A stretch of 64,000 bases of DNA from Siansivirga zeaxanthinifaciens CC-SAMT-1. GTDB lineage: Bacteria; Bacteroidota; Bacteroidia; Flavobacteriales; Flavobacteriaceae. The translations under genes were made by a program, and so were the position numbers. Positions 17,085 through 25,639 of this stretch are shown in pieces. The notes beneath the pieces were generated by a model. The model was given only the letters and a program-made list of their open reading frames with translations. It was not told the origin of the DNA and did not search any database. The stretch is from positions 1,980,001 through 2,044,000 of the forward strand of contig NZ_CP007202.1 of NCBI RefSeq assembly GCF_000941055.1. Reading direction: 5' to 3'. Numbering within the stretch: position 1 is the stretch's first letter; each line of letters starts with the position of its first letter.

Positions 17085-17106
17085 GATACTATCAAATGAT
17101 AGTATC
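17085..17106. promoter_or_regulatory. Perfect palindrome before fic, probable operator
   Basis: GATACTATCA (17085-17094), AA, TGATAGTATC (17097-17106): 10-bp perfect arms ending 4 bases before the fic ATG. A further GTATCTTTGATAC overlaps its left side. A bound repressor would cover the start of transcription or the ribosome site; the winged-helix end of the Fic protein is the obvious candidate to bind it. A hairpin in the mRNA is the alternative. Confidence 0.6.
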
Positions 17107-17110
17107 TTAA

Positions 17111-18064
17111 ATGAAACCACCCTCCGAAATAACTCCTTCTATTTTAAAATTGATTACTTCTATTTCAGAGAAGATTGGAGAAGTAAATGCTAATTTATTA
17201 AACAAACCTTCACCAAAATTGAGGAAACAGAATAGAATTAAAACGATTCATTCCTCATTAAAAATAGAAGGTAATTCACTTACAGAAGCACAAATAACAG
17301 CTCTTCTTGAAAATAAAAGGGTTATTGGTCCTAAAAAAGATGTGCTTGAAGTTTTAAATGCTATAAAAATCTATGAAAATTTAGAAGCATACCATCCTTA
17401 TAACGAAACATCTTTTTTGAAGGCGCATCAAAACTTAATGGAAGGTCTTATTGAAAAATCTGGAAAATATAGAAATCAAGGTGTTGGAATTGTAAAAGGC
17501 TCTAAAGTTGAACATTTAGCTCCACCTTTTAAAAATGTACCCTACCTAATGAAAGACCTTTTTCAATATTTAAAAACGTCTGATGACATTGTATTAATTA
17601 AAAGTTGTGTTTTTCATTACGAAATGGAGTTTATTCACCCTTTTTTAGACGGTAATGGAAGAATGGGGCGATTGTGGCAAACCCTCATATTAATGGAACA
17701 ATATCCTGTTTTCGAGTTTTTGCCGTTCGAAACTTTAATTACTAAGGAACAAGATAAATATTATAAAGCTTTAGCTGAAAGCGACAGATTAGGAAAATCT
17801 ACTCCATTTATTGAATATATGCTCAACATCATTGATATTTCCATACGTGAATTATTGAATTTCAATAATAGAATCTTGACAGAAAAAGACAGATTAGAAT
17901 ATTATGTTTCTTTAAACAACACCGAATTTACGAGAAAAGATTATATGTCAATTTTTAAAAATATTTCATCTGCGACAGCAAGTAGAGATTTAAAAAAAGG
18001 AGCTGAACTCGGTTTGTTTGATAAAATTGGAGAAAAAAATAAGACCATATATCGTTTAAAATAA
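17111..18064 (+). CDS. Fic family protein with winged-helix C-terminus
   Basis: A 317-residue Fic protein, a family that transfers AMP (or another nucleotide) to hydroxyls on target proteins. The catalytic motif HPFLDGNGRMGR is at residues 176-187 with H176 as base. An N-terminal inhibitory motif of the (S/T)xxxE(G/N) form is S49-L-K-I-E53-G54, so activity should be autoinhibited (class II). Residues about 255-317 look like a winged helix (EFTRKDYMSIFKNISSATAS). It has no antitoxin gene next to it, and the palindrome against its start suggests autoregulation. AT-rich and sandwiched between repeat arrays and a convergent ABC-F gene, so acquisition by transfer is plausible. Confidence 0.9.
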   Translation: MKPPSEITPSILKLITSISEKIGEVNANLLNKPSPKLRKQNRIKTIHSSLKIEGNSLTEAQITALLENKRVIGPKKDVLEVLNAIKIYENLEAYHPYNETSFLKAHQNLMEGLIEKSGKYRNQGVGIVKGSKVEHLAPPFKNVPYLMKDLFQYLKTSDDIVLIKSCVFHYEMEFIHPFLDGNGRMGRLWQTLILMEQYPVFEFLPFETLITKEQDKYYKALAESDRLGKSTPFIEYMLNIIDISIRELLNFNNRILTEKDRLEYYVSLNNTEFTRKDYMSIFKNISSATASRDLKKGAELGLFDKIGEKNKTIYRLK

Positions 18065-18163
18065 CAGATTACATCACATCGTGAAGAAAATAGCTGGTTT
18101 AGTTAAAACCTTGTCAGTTGGAAGTAAACACAGCTCTTTTCAATAAACGCACTAACTTAAGCT

Positions 18164-20068
18164 TTATCCTTCCAATTTAGATAAAAGTTCGAACCAGCGG
18201 GTTTCTTTGGCTTCGATGTCGTCTATAATTGTTTGTAGTTTTTCCGATAGTTTATTGATGTCTTCGGGGGATAAATCGGGGTTGTTGAATTTATCTTCCA
18301 AGGCTTTCTTATCGTAGTTCAGGCTGTTTATTTTGCTTTCAATATTTTTAAGCTCTTTCTCCTCGTTGTAAGACAGTTTGGCTTGTTCGTTTTGTTTCCA
18401 AGCTTTTTTGTCTTTTTTATCTTCGGTAGGTTCTGCGCTTACAGCTGGCTGGCTGTCTTCGTACACCCTATAATCGGTGTAGTTGCCCGGGAAATCTTCT
18501 ATTTCTCCTTCGCCTTTAAAAACAAATAAGTGGTCTACCACTTTATCCATAAAATAACGGTCGTGCGATACCACAATCACGCAGCCAGGGAAATCCATTA
18601 AGAAGCTTTCCAAAACGTTTAGGGTTACAATATCTAAATCGTTGGTAGGCTCATCGAGAATTAAAAAGTTAGGATTCTGTATTAAAACCGTACACAAATA
18701 CAAGCGTTTGCGTTCGCCACCACTTAATTTTTCAACAAAATCGTATTGTTTTTTTCTACTGAATAAAAAACGTTCTAGCAGTTGTTGCGCGCTTATTTGT
18801 CGGCCTTTTTTTAAAGGGATATAATCACCAAATTCTTTAATCACATCAATCACCTTTTGGTCGGGTTTAACAGCAATCCCTTTTTGGGTGTAATAACCAA
18901 ACTTTATGGTTTCTCCCAGAACTACTTTACCGCTATCGGGTTGGGTGGTTTGGGTAAGGATGTTTAAAAAGGTAGTTTTACCCGTACCATTTTTTCCAAT
19001 AATACCCACGCGTTCGCTTTTTTGAAACGCATAATCAAAACCCTTTAAAATCACTTTATCTTTAAAGCTTTTCGAAACTTTATGAAACTCGACTATTTTC
19101 GTTCCCAGACGCTCCATGTTAAGCTCCAACTGGACCTCGTGGTCTTGTCGGCGTTGGTGGGCGCGGTGTTTAATATCCTGAAAATCGTCGATGCGCGATT
19201 TCGATTTGGTGGTTCTTGCTTTGGGTTGTCGGCGCATCCACTCCAGTTCTTTTTTAAAGAGCTGTTTGGCTTTACCTGTTTCTGTTTCAAATTGTTCAAT
19301 ACGTGCCTCTCTTTTTTCGAGGTAATACGAGTAATTTCCTTTGTAACTGTATAGCTGGCCCTCATCTAATTCGATTATTTCATTACAAACCCGCTCTAAA
19401 AAGTAGCGGTCGTGAGTAACCATAAACAAGGTGATGTTTTCTTTTGCAAAAAAGGTTTCCAGCCATTCAATCATTTCTAAGTCGAGGTGGTTGGTAGGCT
19501 CGTCGAGAATGAGTAAATCGGGTTTATTAATTAAGGCATTGGCTAGCGACAAACGCTTTTTTTGTCCGCCCGATAAATTGCCTACTTTCTGACTTAAATC
19601 TTCCAGCTTCAGTTTGAAAAGGATTTGCTTGTATAAGGTTTCAAAATCCCAGGCCTGATGCAATTCCATTTGTTCGAAAGCTTTTTGGTACGCCTCGCTG
19701 TCCTCGGGGTTTAACAAGGCCTTTTCGTAGTTGGCAATCACTTTTAAAATGGCATTATCACTGGCGAAAATGGTTTCTTCAACCGTTAGATTGTTATCTA
19801 ATTTCGGGTCCTGCGACAGGAACGACACCACAATATCTTTACGATAGGTTACGGTGCCTGCATCGGCTGTATCTTCCCCCGAAATAATATTTAAAATAGA
19901 GGTTTTTCCTGTACCATTTTTAGCAACAAAGGCAATTTTTTGGTCTTTGTGCACACTAAACGACAGGTTCTCGAAGAGGGTTAATTCTCCGTAAGATTTC
20001 GATATATTTTCAACAGTAAGATAATTCAAAAGCGTATATTTTTTTGCAAATAAAGGATAAAAAACCAA
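18164..20068 (-). CDS. ABC-F family ATPase (Uup-like)
   Basis: A 634-residue protein with two ATPase domains and no membrane segments. Domain 1: Walker A AKNGTGKTS near residue 53, signature LSGGQKKRLSLA, Walker B LLILDEPTNHLD. Domain 2: GKNGTGKTTF near 355, LSGGERKRLYL, FLILDEPTNDLD. The last 70 residues form a coiled coil (SYNEEKELKNIESKINSLNY), as in Uup. ABC-F proteins act on the ribosome; Uup also affects branched DNA intermediates. Homologues usually begin NYLTVENISKSYGE, so a TTG start at 20029 is at least as likely as the ATG at 20068, which overlaps the upstream region of the divergent export gene. Confidence 0.9.
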   Translation of the reverse strand: MVFYPLFAKKYTLLNYLTVENISKSYGELTLFENLSFSVHKDQKIAFVAKNGTGKTSILNIISGEDTADAGTVTYRKDIVVSFLSQDPKLDNNLTVEETIFASDNAILKVIANYEKALLNPEDSEAYQKAFEQMELHQAWDFETLYKQILFKLKLEDLSQKVGNLSGGQKKRLSLANALINKPDLLILDEPTNHLDLEMIEWLETFFAKENITLFMVTHDRYFLERVCNEIIELDEGQLYSYKGNYSYYLEKREARIEQFETETGKAKQLFKKELEWMRRQPKARTTKSKSRIDDFQDIKHRAHQRRQDHEVQLELNMERLGTKIVEFHKVSKSFKDKVILKGFDYAFQKSERVGIIGKNGTGKTTFLNILTQTTQPDSGKVVLGETIKFGYYTQKGIAVKPDQKVIDVIKEFGDYIPLKKGRQISAQQLLERFLFSRKKQYDFVEKLSGGERKRLYLCTVLIQNPNFLILDEPTNDLDIVTLNVLESFLMDFPGCVIVVSHDRYFMDKVVDHLFVFKGEGEIEDFPGNYTDYRVYEDSQPAVSAEPTEDKKDKKAWKQNEQAKLSYNEEKELKNIESKINSLNYDKKALEDKFNNPDLSPEDINKLSEKLQTIIDDIEAKETRWFELLSKLEG

Positions 20069-20088
20069 AAATAGCGTTATTAGTTTTA

Positions 20089-20114
20089 TTGTTCACAGTG
20101 AAAAGTTATATTTG
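20089..20114 (+). promoter_or_regulatory. Promoter of the exopolysaccharide operon
   Basis: TATATTTG (20107-20114) is an exact TAnnTTTG match, 19 bases before the ATG of the export lipoprotein. A TTG sits at 20089, with a 15-bp spacer that is shorter than usual. Confidence 0.5.
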
Positions 20115-20133
20115 TGACAAATCAAATCTCTCT

Positions 20134-20925
20134 ATGGTAAAACAATTGTCTTTAGTTATTTCATTAGTCATCAGTATATTATGTGCATCATGTATCACTA
20201 ATAAAGATATTGTTTATTTACAGGAAAACACAGGAAAAGCGGCAGACAGTATGCAGCTTTATGCCCTGCCAAAGCCCTATCGGGTGCAAACCAACGACCA
20301 GTTAAGCATTAATGTAAAGGCCATAGACCCAGAGCTGGTGTCTATTTTTAACCCTACAAATATTAGTTCCAGTGGTACAAGTGAACAAACTTTGTATTTT
20401 AATGGTTATACGGTAGATGCCCATGGCGATATTGAGTTTCCTATCTTGGGAAAACTCCATGTTTTGGGATATACCACCGATGAAATAGAAGTGTTGGTTA
20501 AAGAAGAACTATTAAAACAGTATTTTAAAGAAACAGCTCAGTTATATGTTACCGTGAAGTTACCAGGTTTAAACTATACCACTCTTGGAGAAATTGGTAC
20601 GGGCACCCATGTTATTTATAAAGACCGTGTAAATATAATAGAAGCCATCGCTCAGGCAGGTGATATTAGTAAAGCCGGAAACCGGAAAGATGTGCTTATT
20701 ATCAGGCAGTATCCCGATGGGCAGCGCATTCATCACATCGATTTAACCACCATTGATGCTATGGCGTCGGAGTTTTATTATATACAGAATAACGATTTAA
20801 TTTTAGTAAAACCATTGGTACGTAAAACGTTGGGCGTAGGGCAGACGCCGCTTCAAACGCTTTCTACTATTGTTAGTTTGGGGTCTGTTTTAACAGGTTT
20901 GTATTTTCTTATTAAAGGTTTATAG
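20134..20925 (+). CDS. Polysaccharide export outer-membrane lipoprotein (Wza family)
   Basis: A 263-residue lipoprotein. I chose the ATG at 20134 over the upstream one at 20044 because it opens a clean lipoprotein signal (MVKQLSLVISLVISILCASC, acylated C20) and a promoter lies between. The Poly_export domain is at about 50-130 (YRVQTNDQLSINVKAIDPEL) and SLBB-like segments follow (GEIGTGTHVIYKDRVNIIEA). A hydrophobic helix ends the protein (LSTIVSLGSVLTGLYFLI), the likely outer-membrane segment. It forms the exit channel for the polymer and works with the Wzc-like kinase encoded 3 bp downstream. Confidence 0.92.
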   Translation: MVKQLSLVISLVISILCASCITNKDIVYLQENTGKAADSMQLYALPKPYRVQTNDQLSINVKAIDPELVSIFNPTNISSSGTSEQTLYFNGYTVDAHGDIEFPILGKLHVLGYTTDEIEVLVKEELLKQYFKETAQLYVTVKLPGLNYTTLGEIGTGTHVIYKDRVNIIEAIAQAGDISKAGNRKDVLIIRQYPDGQRIHHIDLTTIDAMASEFYYIQNNDLILVKPLVRKTLGVGQTPLQTLSTIVSLGSVLTGLYFLIKGL

Positions 20926-20928
20926 CAG

Positions 20929-23379
20929 ATGGAAGATGGCGCAGTAGAACAACAAGGACAGTTAAATTTCGATTTTAAGGCATTTTTCTTCAGACTTTTA
21001 AGTTATTGGAAATGGTTTTTACTTATTTTAATTATAGGGGTTTATATTGTCTATCAACAAAATATTCGCAAGGAGTTTCCGTATACCTTAAGTGCCTCCA
21101 TATCGGTACAAGACGATAAAAACCCGCTGTTTACCTCGAATACCAATTTAATATTTAACTATGGTGGTATTTCAGGGAAAGTACAAGATGTGGTGCTTAA
21201 TTTAAATTCACGCAAGCATCATGAGCTGGTAGTAGACAGCCTGCAATTTTATTTAAATTATTTCCGCCAAGATCGTTTTTATAAAACCGATATTTATAAG
21301 CAAGCCCCTTTTGAGTTTGTTGGGGATGCCAATGCCTTTCAGGTTTTAGGACATTTTATACAAATTAACTTTATCTCCGAGGAGCAGTTTGAGTTGTCTT
21401 ATGATCTGGGAGAAGCCACAGCTGTAACTGTCCAGAATTTTGAAACCAAGGCCATAAAAACACTTCCCGTAGAAACTTCTGTTTTTAAAGAGGTTTTTAG
21501 TTTTTACGATGCCATTAACCTGCCTTTTTTTAAAGGGCGTTTCGTACCTCGTCCCGATGTATCCCCAGCCGCAGGCCAGGAATTTTTTATACAATATACC
21601 AGTTTTAATGCTGCCGTTTCCCAATACGCGAATAGCTCGGCTGTTTTAAACGAACCCAATTCCCCTTTATTAACGCTTAGGCTCACTCATAAAAACAAGG
21701 CTAAAATTGTCGATTATTTAAATACCTCGGTATTTATTTTAGACCGTGAGTTGTTGCAACGAAAAAACCAGTATGCTATTAATACGGTGGCCTTTATCGA
21801 CAAGCAACTGGCGCGCGTTAAAGAACAGTTAAGCCGACGTTCCGATTCTTTAAATGATTTTAAGCAGTCTAAAAAGATTTTCGATATTAACAGAGAAAGC
21901 AATACGTTGGTTAGTAAAATTGAGGCCTATGAAAATCAAAAGCAAGCCTTAGAAGAATCGATTTTATCATACGATTTATTAAAAAACTATCTAGAAACCA
22001 GTAACGACTTTACTAATTTTCCGGCCCCTGCCTTACAGGGTATTTCTGATGGTACCATTTCTGGTGCAGTTTCTAAAATAGTAACACTTTCTATTGAGAA
22101 ATCGAAATTATCTTATTCGGTACGTAACGATGTGGCGGTGTTCGACGATTTGAATCGCCAGATTGAAGGTTTAAAAAAGGTAATTTATGAGAGTATATCT
22201 TCCAATAAAAACAACATACGTTTTCAAATACGTACCATAAACAGTAATATTTATAAGCTGGAACGCGAATTTTCGGTATTACCCGAAAACAAGTTACAAC
22301 TTCAAGGTATCGAACGCGAGTACTTGTTAAGTCAGAATACCTATAACCTGTATCTTGCCAAACGCGGGGAAGCCGATTTAATAAAAGCGTCCAATATTTC
22401 CGATATTATATTTATAGAGCCAGCCAAAGATATCGGTCAAGGGCGTAATGTGGTGAATTTAAACATTCGCTATGTGTTTGCGGTTTTCGGGGCCTTCATT
22501 CCTGTTTTTTTAATGGCCTTTTTGGTAACCTTTTTTGATACCAAATTCCATGGTCCGAATGATTTGGAAAAGCATTCTACTGTACCTTTATTGGCAGTTG
22601 TTGGTAAAAGTCAGTCAGCTAGTAATTTAGCGGTAATCGACAAACCAAAATCGGCCATTGCCGAAGCATTTCGTTCGGTGCGCTCCAGTTTGCAATTTAT
22701 TTATAAAAAGCAGGGCGTTACCAATTCAAAAACCGTCATGCTTACCTCGTCGGTTAGTGGTGAGGGTAAAACCTTTTGTTCCATCAATATTGCTTCGGTT
22801 TTTGCTTTGAGTGGTAAAAAAACCGTACTGGTTGGTCTGGATTTACGTAAACCTAAAATATTTGATGATTTTGGTATTAACAATAAAGTAGGGGCTGTTA
22901 ATTACCTCATTGGTCAGGCTACCTTAGCTGAGATCACTCAAAGCACCCATGTAGAACATTTAGATGTGATTACCTCAGGGCCCATTCCACCCAATCCTTC
23001 CGAGTTATTAATAGGGGATTATATGGATGCTTTTATGAGCGAATTGAAAGCGACTTACGATTATATCGTGTTAGATACCCCACCCATTGGTCTGGTGTCG
23101 GATGCTTTAGAATTAATACCTTATGTCGATGCTACCTTGTATGTGGTGCGCCAAGATTACACTAAAAAAGATATGCTAAAGGTTATTAACTCCAAATACA
23201 AAAAAGGCGAGATTAAAAACATTAGTTTCTTATATAATTATTTTAATCAAAAAGGCACTTACGGCTATGGGTACGGTTATGGTTATGGGGCTTATGGCAA
23301 TGGCTATCATGAAGATGCCCAAAAAGCTTCTGGGTTCTTAAATAGCCTTAAAACCTTTTTTAAACGTTTAAAGCCTTAG
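20929..23379 (+). CDS. Wzc-like chain-length determinant / BY-type tyrosine autokinase
   Basis: An 816-residue inner-membrane protein. A first membrane helix at about residues 24-42, a Wzz domain, a long periplasmic coiled-coil region, and a second helix at about 518-540 (YVFAVFGAFIPVFLMAFLV). The cytosolic BY-kinase has Walker A SSVSGEGKTF (K614), Walker A' GLDLRKPK (D638) and Walker B YIVLDTPP (D716). The C-terminus has a Tyr/Gly cluster, with Tyr at 778, 780, 782, 784, 786, 789 and 793, the expected autophosphorylation tail. It controls polymer length and couples the periplasm to the export lipoprotein. Confidence 0.93.
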   Translation: MEDGAVEQQGQLNFDFKAFFFRLLSYWKWFLLILIIGVYIVYQQNIRKEFPYTLSASISVQDDKNPLFTSNTNLIFNYGGISGKVQDVVLNLNSRKHHELVVDSLQFYLNYFRQDRFYKTDIYKQAPFEFVGDANAFQVLGHFIQINFISEEQFELSYDLGEATAVTVQNFETKAIKTLPVETSVFKEVFSFYDAINLPFFKGRFVPRPDVSPAAGQEFFIQYTSFNAAVSQYANSSAVLNEPNSPLLTLRLTHKNKAKIVDYLNTSVFILDRELLQRKNQYAINTVAFIDKQLARVKEQLSRRSDSLNDFKQSKKIFDINRESNTLVSKIEAYENQKQALEESILSYDLLKNYLETSNDFTNFPAPALQGISDGTISGAVSKIVTLSIEKSKLSYSVRNDVAVFDDLNRQIEGLKKVIYESISSNKNNIRFQIRTINSNIYKLEREFSVLPENKLQLQGIEREYLLSQNTYNLYLAKRGEADLIKASNISDIIFIEPAKDIGQGRNVVNLNIRYVFAVFGAFIPVFLMAFLVTFFDTKFHGPNDLEKHSTVPLLAVVGKSQSASNLAVIDKPKSAIAEAFRSVRSSLQFIYKKQGVTNSKTVMLTSSVSGEGKTFCSINIASVFALSGKKTVLVGLDLRKPKIFDDFGINNKVGAVNYLIGQATLAEITQSTHVEHLDVITSGPIPPNPSELLIGDYMDAFMSELKATYDYIVLDTPPIGLVSDALELIPYVDATLYVVRQDYTKKDMLKVINSKYKKGEIKNISFLYNYFNQKGTYGYGYGYGYGAYGNGYHEDAQKASGFLNSLKTFFKRLKP

Positions 23380-23395
23380 TTTCGGTTTACCTGTT

Positions 23396-24193
23396 ATGAT
23401 GCCTGATTCCAATGTATTACTCACTGCCATACGTGCCGCTTTAGCAGCTGGGTCAGCCATTATGGAGGTGTATTCCAACCCGATTGCGGTTACTTTAAAA
23501 GCCGACGCCTCTCCTTTAACTCTGGCCGATGAAAAAGCCAATACCATTATTACTACTTTTTTAGAATCCACGGGCATTCCCATAATTAGCGAAGAGCACA
23601 AGTTGTTAGACTATAATACCCGAAAAACTTGGCCGCGTTGTTGGATGGTCGACCCTTTAGATGGTACTAAAGAATTTATAAAACGCAATGGGGAGTTTAC
23701 CGTTAATATTGCGCTTATTGAGGCACAGCAACCTGTATTAGGGGTAATTTATGTGCCCGACAGTAAAACCTTGTACTTTGCTAATGTACCTTCTGGTGCA
23801 GCTTATAAAATCGTGTTGGAATCGCATGCGTATTATGAGGGTTTACTAGCAGATGCCACTCCAATACATCCGCAACCAATAGAAGCCAAAGGTGTTAAAG
23901 TAGTAGGAAGTCGTTCGCATGCCAGTGCAGCTACCGATGCTTTTATAGCCAGTCTGGAAACTACCCATAAAACCATTACTATGGTGGCAAAAGGCAGTTC
24001 TTTAAAGTTTTGTTTACTGGCAGAAGGGCTGGCGCATGTGTATCCGCGATTTGCCCCCACCATGGAGTGGGATACGGCTGCTGGTCATGCTATTTGTAAT
24101 GCGGTAGGTATTCGCGTGCAGCAGGTAGATAGCCCCAACGAATTGCAGTATAATAAAGCCGATTTGTTAAATCCTTATTTCATAGCACAATAG
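23396..24193 (+). CDS. cysQ: 3'(2'),5'-bisphosphate nucleotidase CysQ
   Basis: A 265-residue inositol-monophosphatase-fold enzyme that removes the 3' phosphate of PAP, the by-product of PAPS use. Metal-binding residues are E66/E67 in SEEH, D86 and D89 in DPLDGT, and a C-terminal WDTAAGHA motif. It begins 17 bp after the Wzc-like gene and 4 bp before cysC, so all belong to one operon. Next to cysC and export genes it suggests sulfate transfer to the exported glycan rather than sulfate assimilation, though no sulfotransferase is in the window. Two adjacent ATGs are possible starts. Confidence 0.92.
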   Translation: MMPDSNVLLTAIRAALAAGSAIMEVYSNPIAVTLKADASPLTLADEKANTIITTFLESTGIPIISEEHKLLDYNTRKTWPRCWMVDPLDGTKEFIKRNGEFTVNIALIEAQQPVLGVIYVPDSKTLYFANVPSGAAYKIVLESHAYYEGLLADATPIHPQPIEAKGVKVVGSRSHASAATDAFIASLETTHKTITMVAKGSSLKFCLLAEGLAHVYPRFAPTMEWDTAAGHAICNAVGIRVQQVDSPNELQYNKADLLNPYFIAQ

Positions 24194-24196
24194 CCC

Positions 24197-24793
24197 ATGG
24201 AACATAACAAAAAACAAAAATACAGTATCAGCCGCCAAGACCGAAGTCGTTTAAAAGGGCACGGTGCCTGCGTGGTTTGGTTCACTGGCTTGTCGGGTTC
24301 TGGGAAATCGACTATTGCTAATTTACTGGAACAACAACTGCATGCCAAGGGTGTGCATACCTATTCGCTCGATGGTGATAATTTACGCAGGGGATTAAAT
24401 CGTGATTTGTCGTTTAGCAAGGCCGAACGCGAGGAGAATTTACGTCGTACTGCCGAAGTAGCCAAATTATTTGTAGATGCCGGTGTTGTTGTTATTGCTG
24501 CTTTTATTACGCCTTATAAAGCTACCCGTGAACAGATTAAATCTATTATTGGTGCCGATGATTATATTGAAGTATTTGTTAATACGCCCTTGTCGGTTTG
24601 TGAGGCACGCGATGTAAAAGGCTTATATGCCAAAGCCCGATCGGGTGCTATTCCGAATTTCACTGGTATTTCGGCACCTTTTGAGATTCCTGAACAGCCT
24701 TGTGTGGAGATAAAAACCGAGGATACCCCACCGGAGCTTGCTGTTTCTAGACTTCTGGAGTATATGAAGGCACGCGGGGTTCAGGTTGGTTGA
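24197..24793 (+). CDS. cysC: Adenylyl-sulfate kinase
   Basis: A 198-residue kinase that phosphorylates APS to PAPS, the sulfate donor for sulfotransferases. Walker A GLSGSGKST at residues 31-39, APS-binding LDGDNLR at 58-64, RREENL-type helix (KAEREENLRRTAEVAKLF) and the lid with ARSGAIPNFTGI. ATP sulfurylase genes (cysD, cysN) commonly follow cysC but are absent: a repeat field follows directly, so APS must be supplied from elsewhere. Start is 3 bp after cysQ. Confidence 0.93.
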   Translation: MEHNKKQKYSISRQDRSRLKGHGACVVWFTGLSGSGKSTIANLLEQQLHAKGVHTYSLDGDNLRRGLNRDLSFSKAEREENLRRTAEVAKLFVDAGVVVIAAFITPYKATREQIKSIIGADDYIEVFVNTPLSVCEARDVKGLYAKARSGAIPNFTGISAPFEIPEQPCVEIKTEDTPPELAVSRLLEYMKARGVQVG

Positions 24794-25038
24794 TGGTTGA
24801 TGGTTGTTGGTTGATGGTTGTTGGTTTTTGGTTGTTAGTTGTTAGTTGATGGTTGTTGGTTTTTTGTTAATGGTTGTTAGATATTAGAAGTGAAAAGTGA
24901 AGAGTGAAAAATGAATAGTGAATAGTTAAAAGTTAAAAAAGCGCATACAGCCTAGAGCCTAAAGCCTATAACTACAGCATATTCAAATGAACCGTTTAAT
25001 CGTTTATTTGTTTAACTGTTTAATAGAGTGACTATTTT
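24794..25038. repeat. Low-complexity repeat field C
   Basis: TTGATGGTTGTTGGTTGATGG words from 24790 to 24885 (overlapping the cysC stop), then GTGAAAAGTGAAGAG and TTTAATCGTTTATTTG types to 25025. No gene or stable hairpin. Confidence 0.7.
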
Positions 25039-25531
25039 GTCACTTCGAGTGAATTTGTGAGTGCGCGAGCAAATTTATATCGAGAAGCTTAGTTACTAGG
25101 TTTGCATTCTAACACTTATCGGTTCTCGATACGATTTTCTCATGCTTCGAAAATCACTCGAACTGACATTTAGTTGTTAGTTTTTGGTTATTCGTTATTG
25201 GCTGATAGTTGTTGTTTTGTCACTTCGAGTGAATTTGTGAGTGGGCGAACAAATTTGTATCGAGAAGCTTAGTTACTAGGTTTGCATTCTAACACCTATT
25301 GGTTCTCGATACGATTTTCTCATGCTTCGAAAATCACTCGAACTGACATTTAGTTGTTAGTTTTTGGTTATTCGTTATTGGCTGATAGTTGTTGTTTTGT
25401 CACTTCGAGTGAATTTGTGAGTGGGCGAACAAATTTGTATAGAGAAGCTTAGTAACTACATTTGCATACTAACACCTATCGGTTCTCGATACAATGGACT
25501 CATGCTTCGTCCATTACTCGAACTGACATTT
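25039..25531. repeat. Tandem repeat, period 180 bp, each unit two hairpins
   Basis: GTCACTTCGAGTGAATTTGT starts at 25039, 25219 and 25399, so the period is exactly 180 bp (the third unit is cut at about 25531). Each unit has hairpin 1 (AATTTGT with ACAAATT, or GCAAATT in unit 1) and hairpin 2, whose inner arms are GATTTTC/GAAAATC in units 1 and 2 but AATGGAC/GTCCATT in unit 3, with the loop TCATGCTT unchanged. The paired changes keep full complementarity. A single-copy relative is at 26930-27057. Confidence 0.9.
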
Positions 25532-25573
25532 TGGTTGTTAGATATTAGAAGTTAAATAAACCAGACTTTATAA

Positions 25574-25615
25574 AATAAAAAAAAGAGAAAGTTTTAATTT
25601 GTTATCACTTTCTCT
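25574..25615 (-). terminator. Terminator of the 249-aa protein gene
   Basis: AGAGAAAGT (25584-25592) pairs with ACTTTCTCT (25607-25615); on the minus strand a T-run follows (plus A-run 25574-25583). It lies 25 bp past the stop codon. Confidence 0.75.
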
Positions 25616-25639
25616 CTTTTATAATGGGGTTGTTACGCT

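Noticed and set aside
19082..19365. Open frames on both strands inside the ABC-F gene
   Set aside because: They are shadows of the real ABC-F frame, with no family match or start context.
20044..20133. Upstream ATG for the export lipoprotein
   Set aside because: It buries the lipoprotein signal 30 residues in, and the consensus promoter lies downstream of it.
25039..25531. Regular repeats that might be a CRISPR array
   Set aside because: Units are 180 bp with near-identical interiors rather than short repeats with unique spacers, and no cas genes are present.
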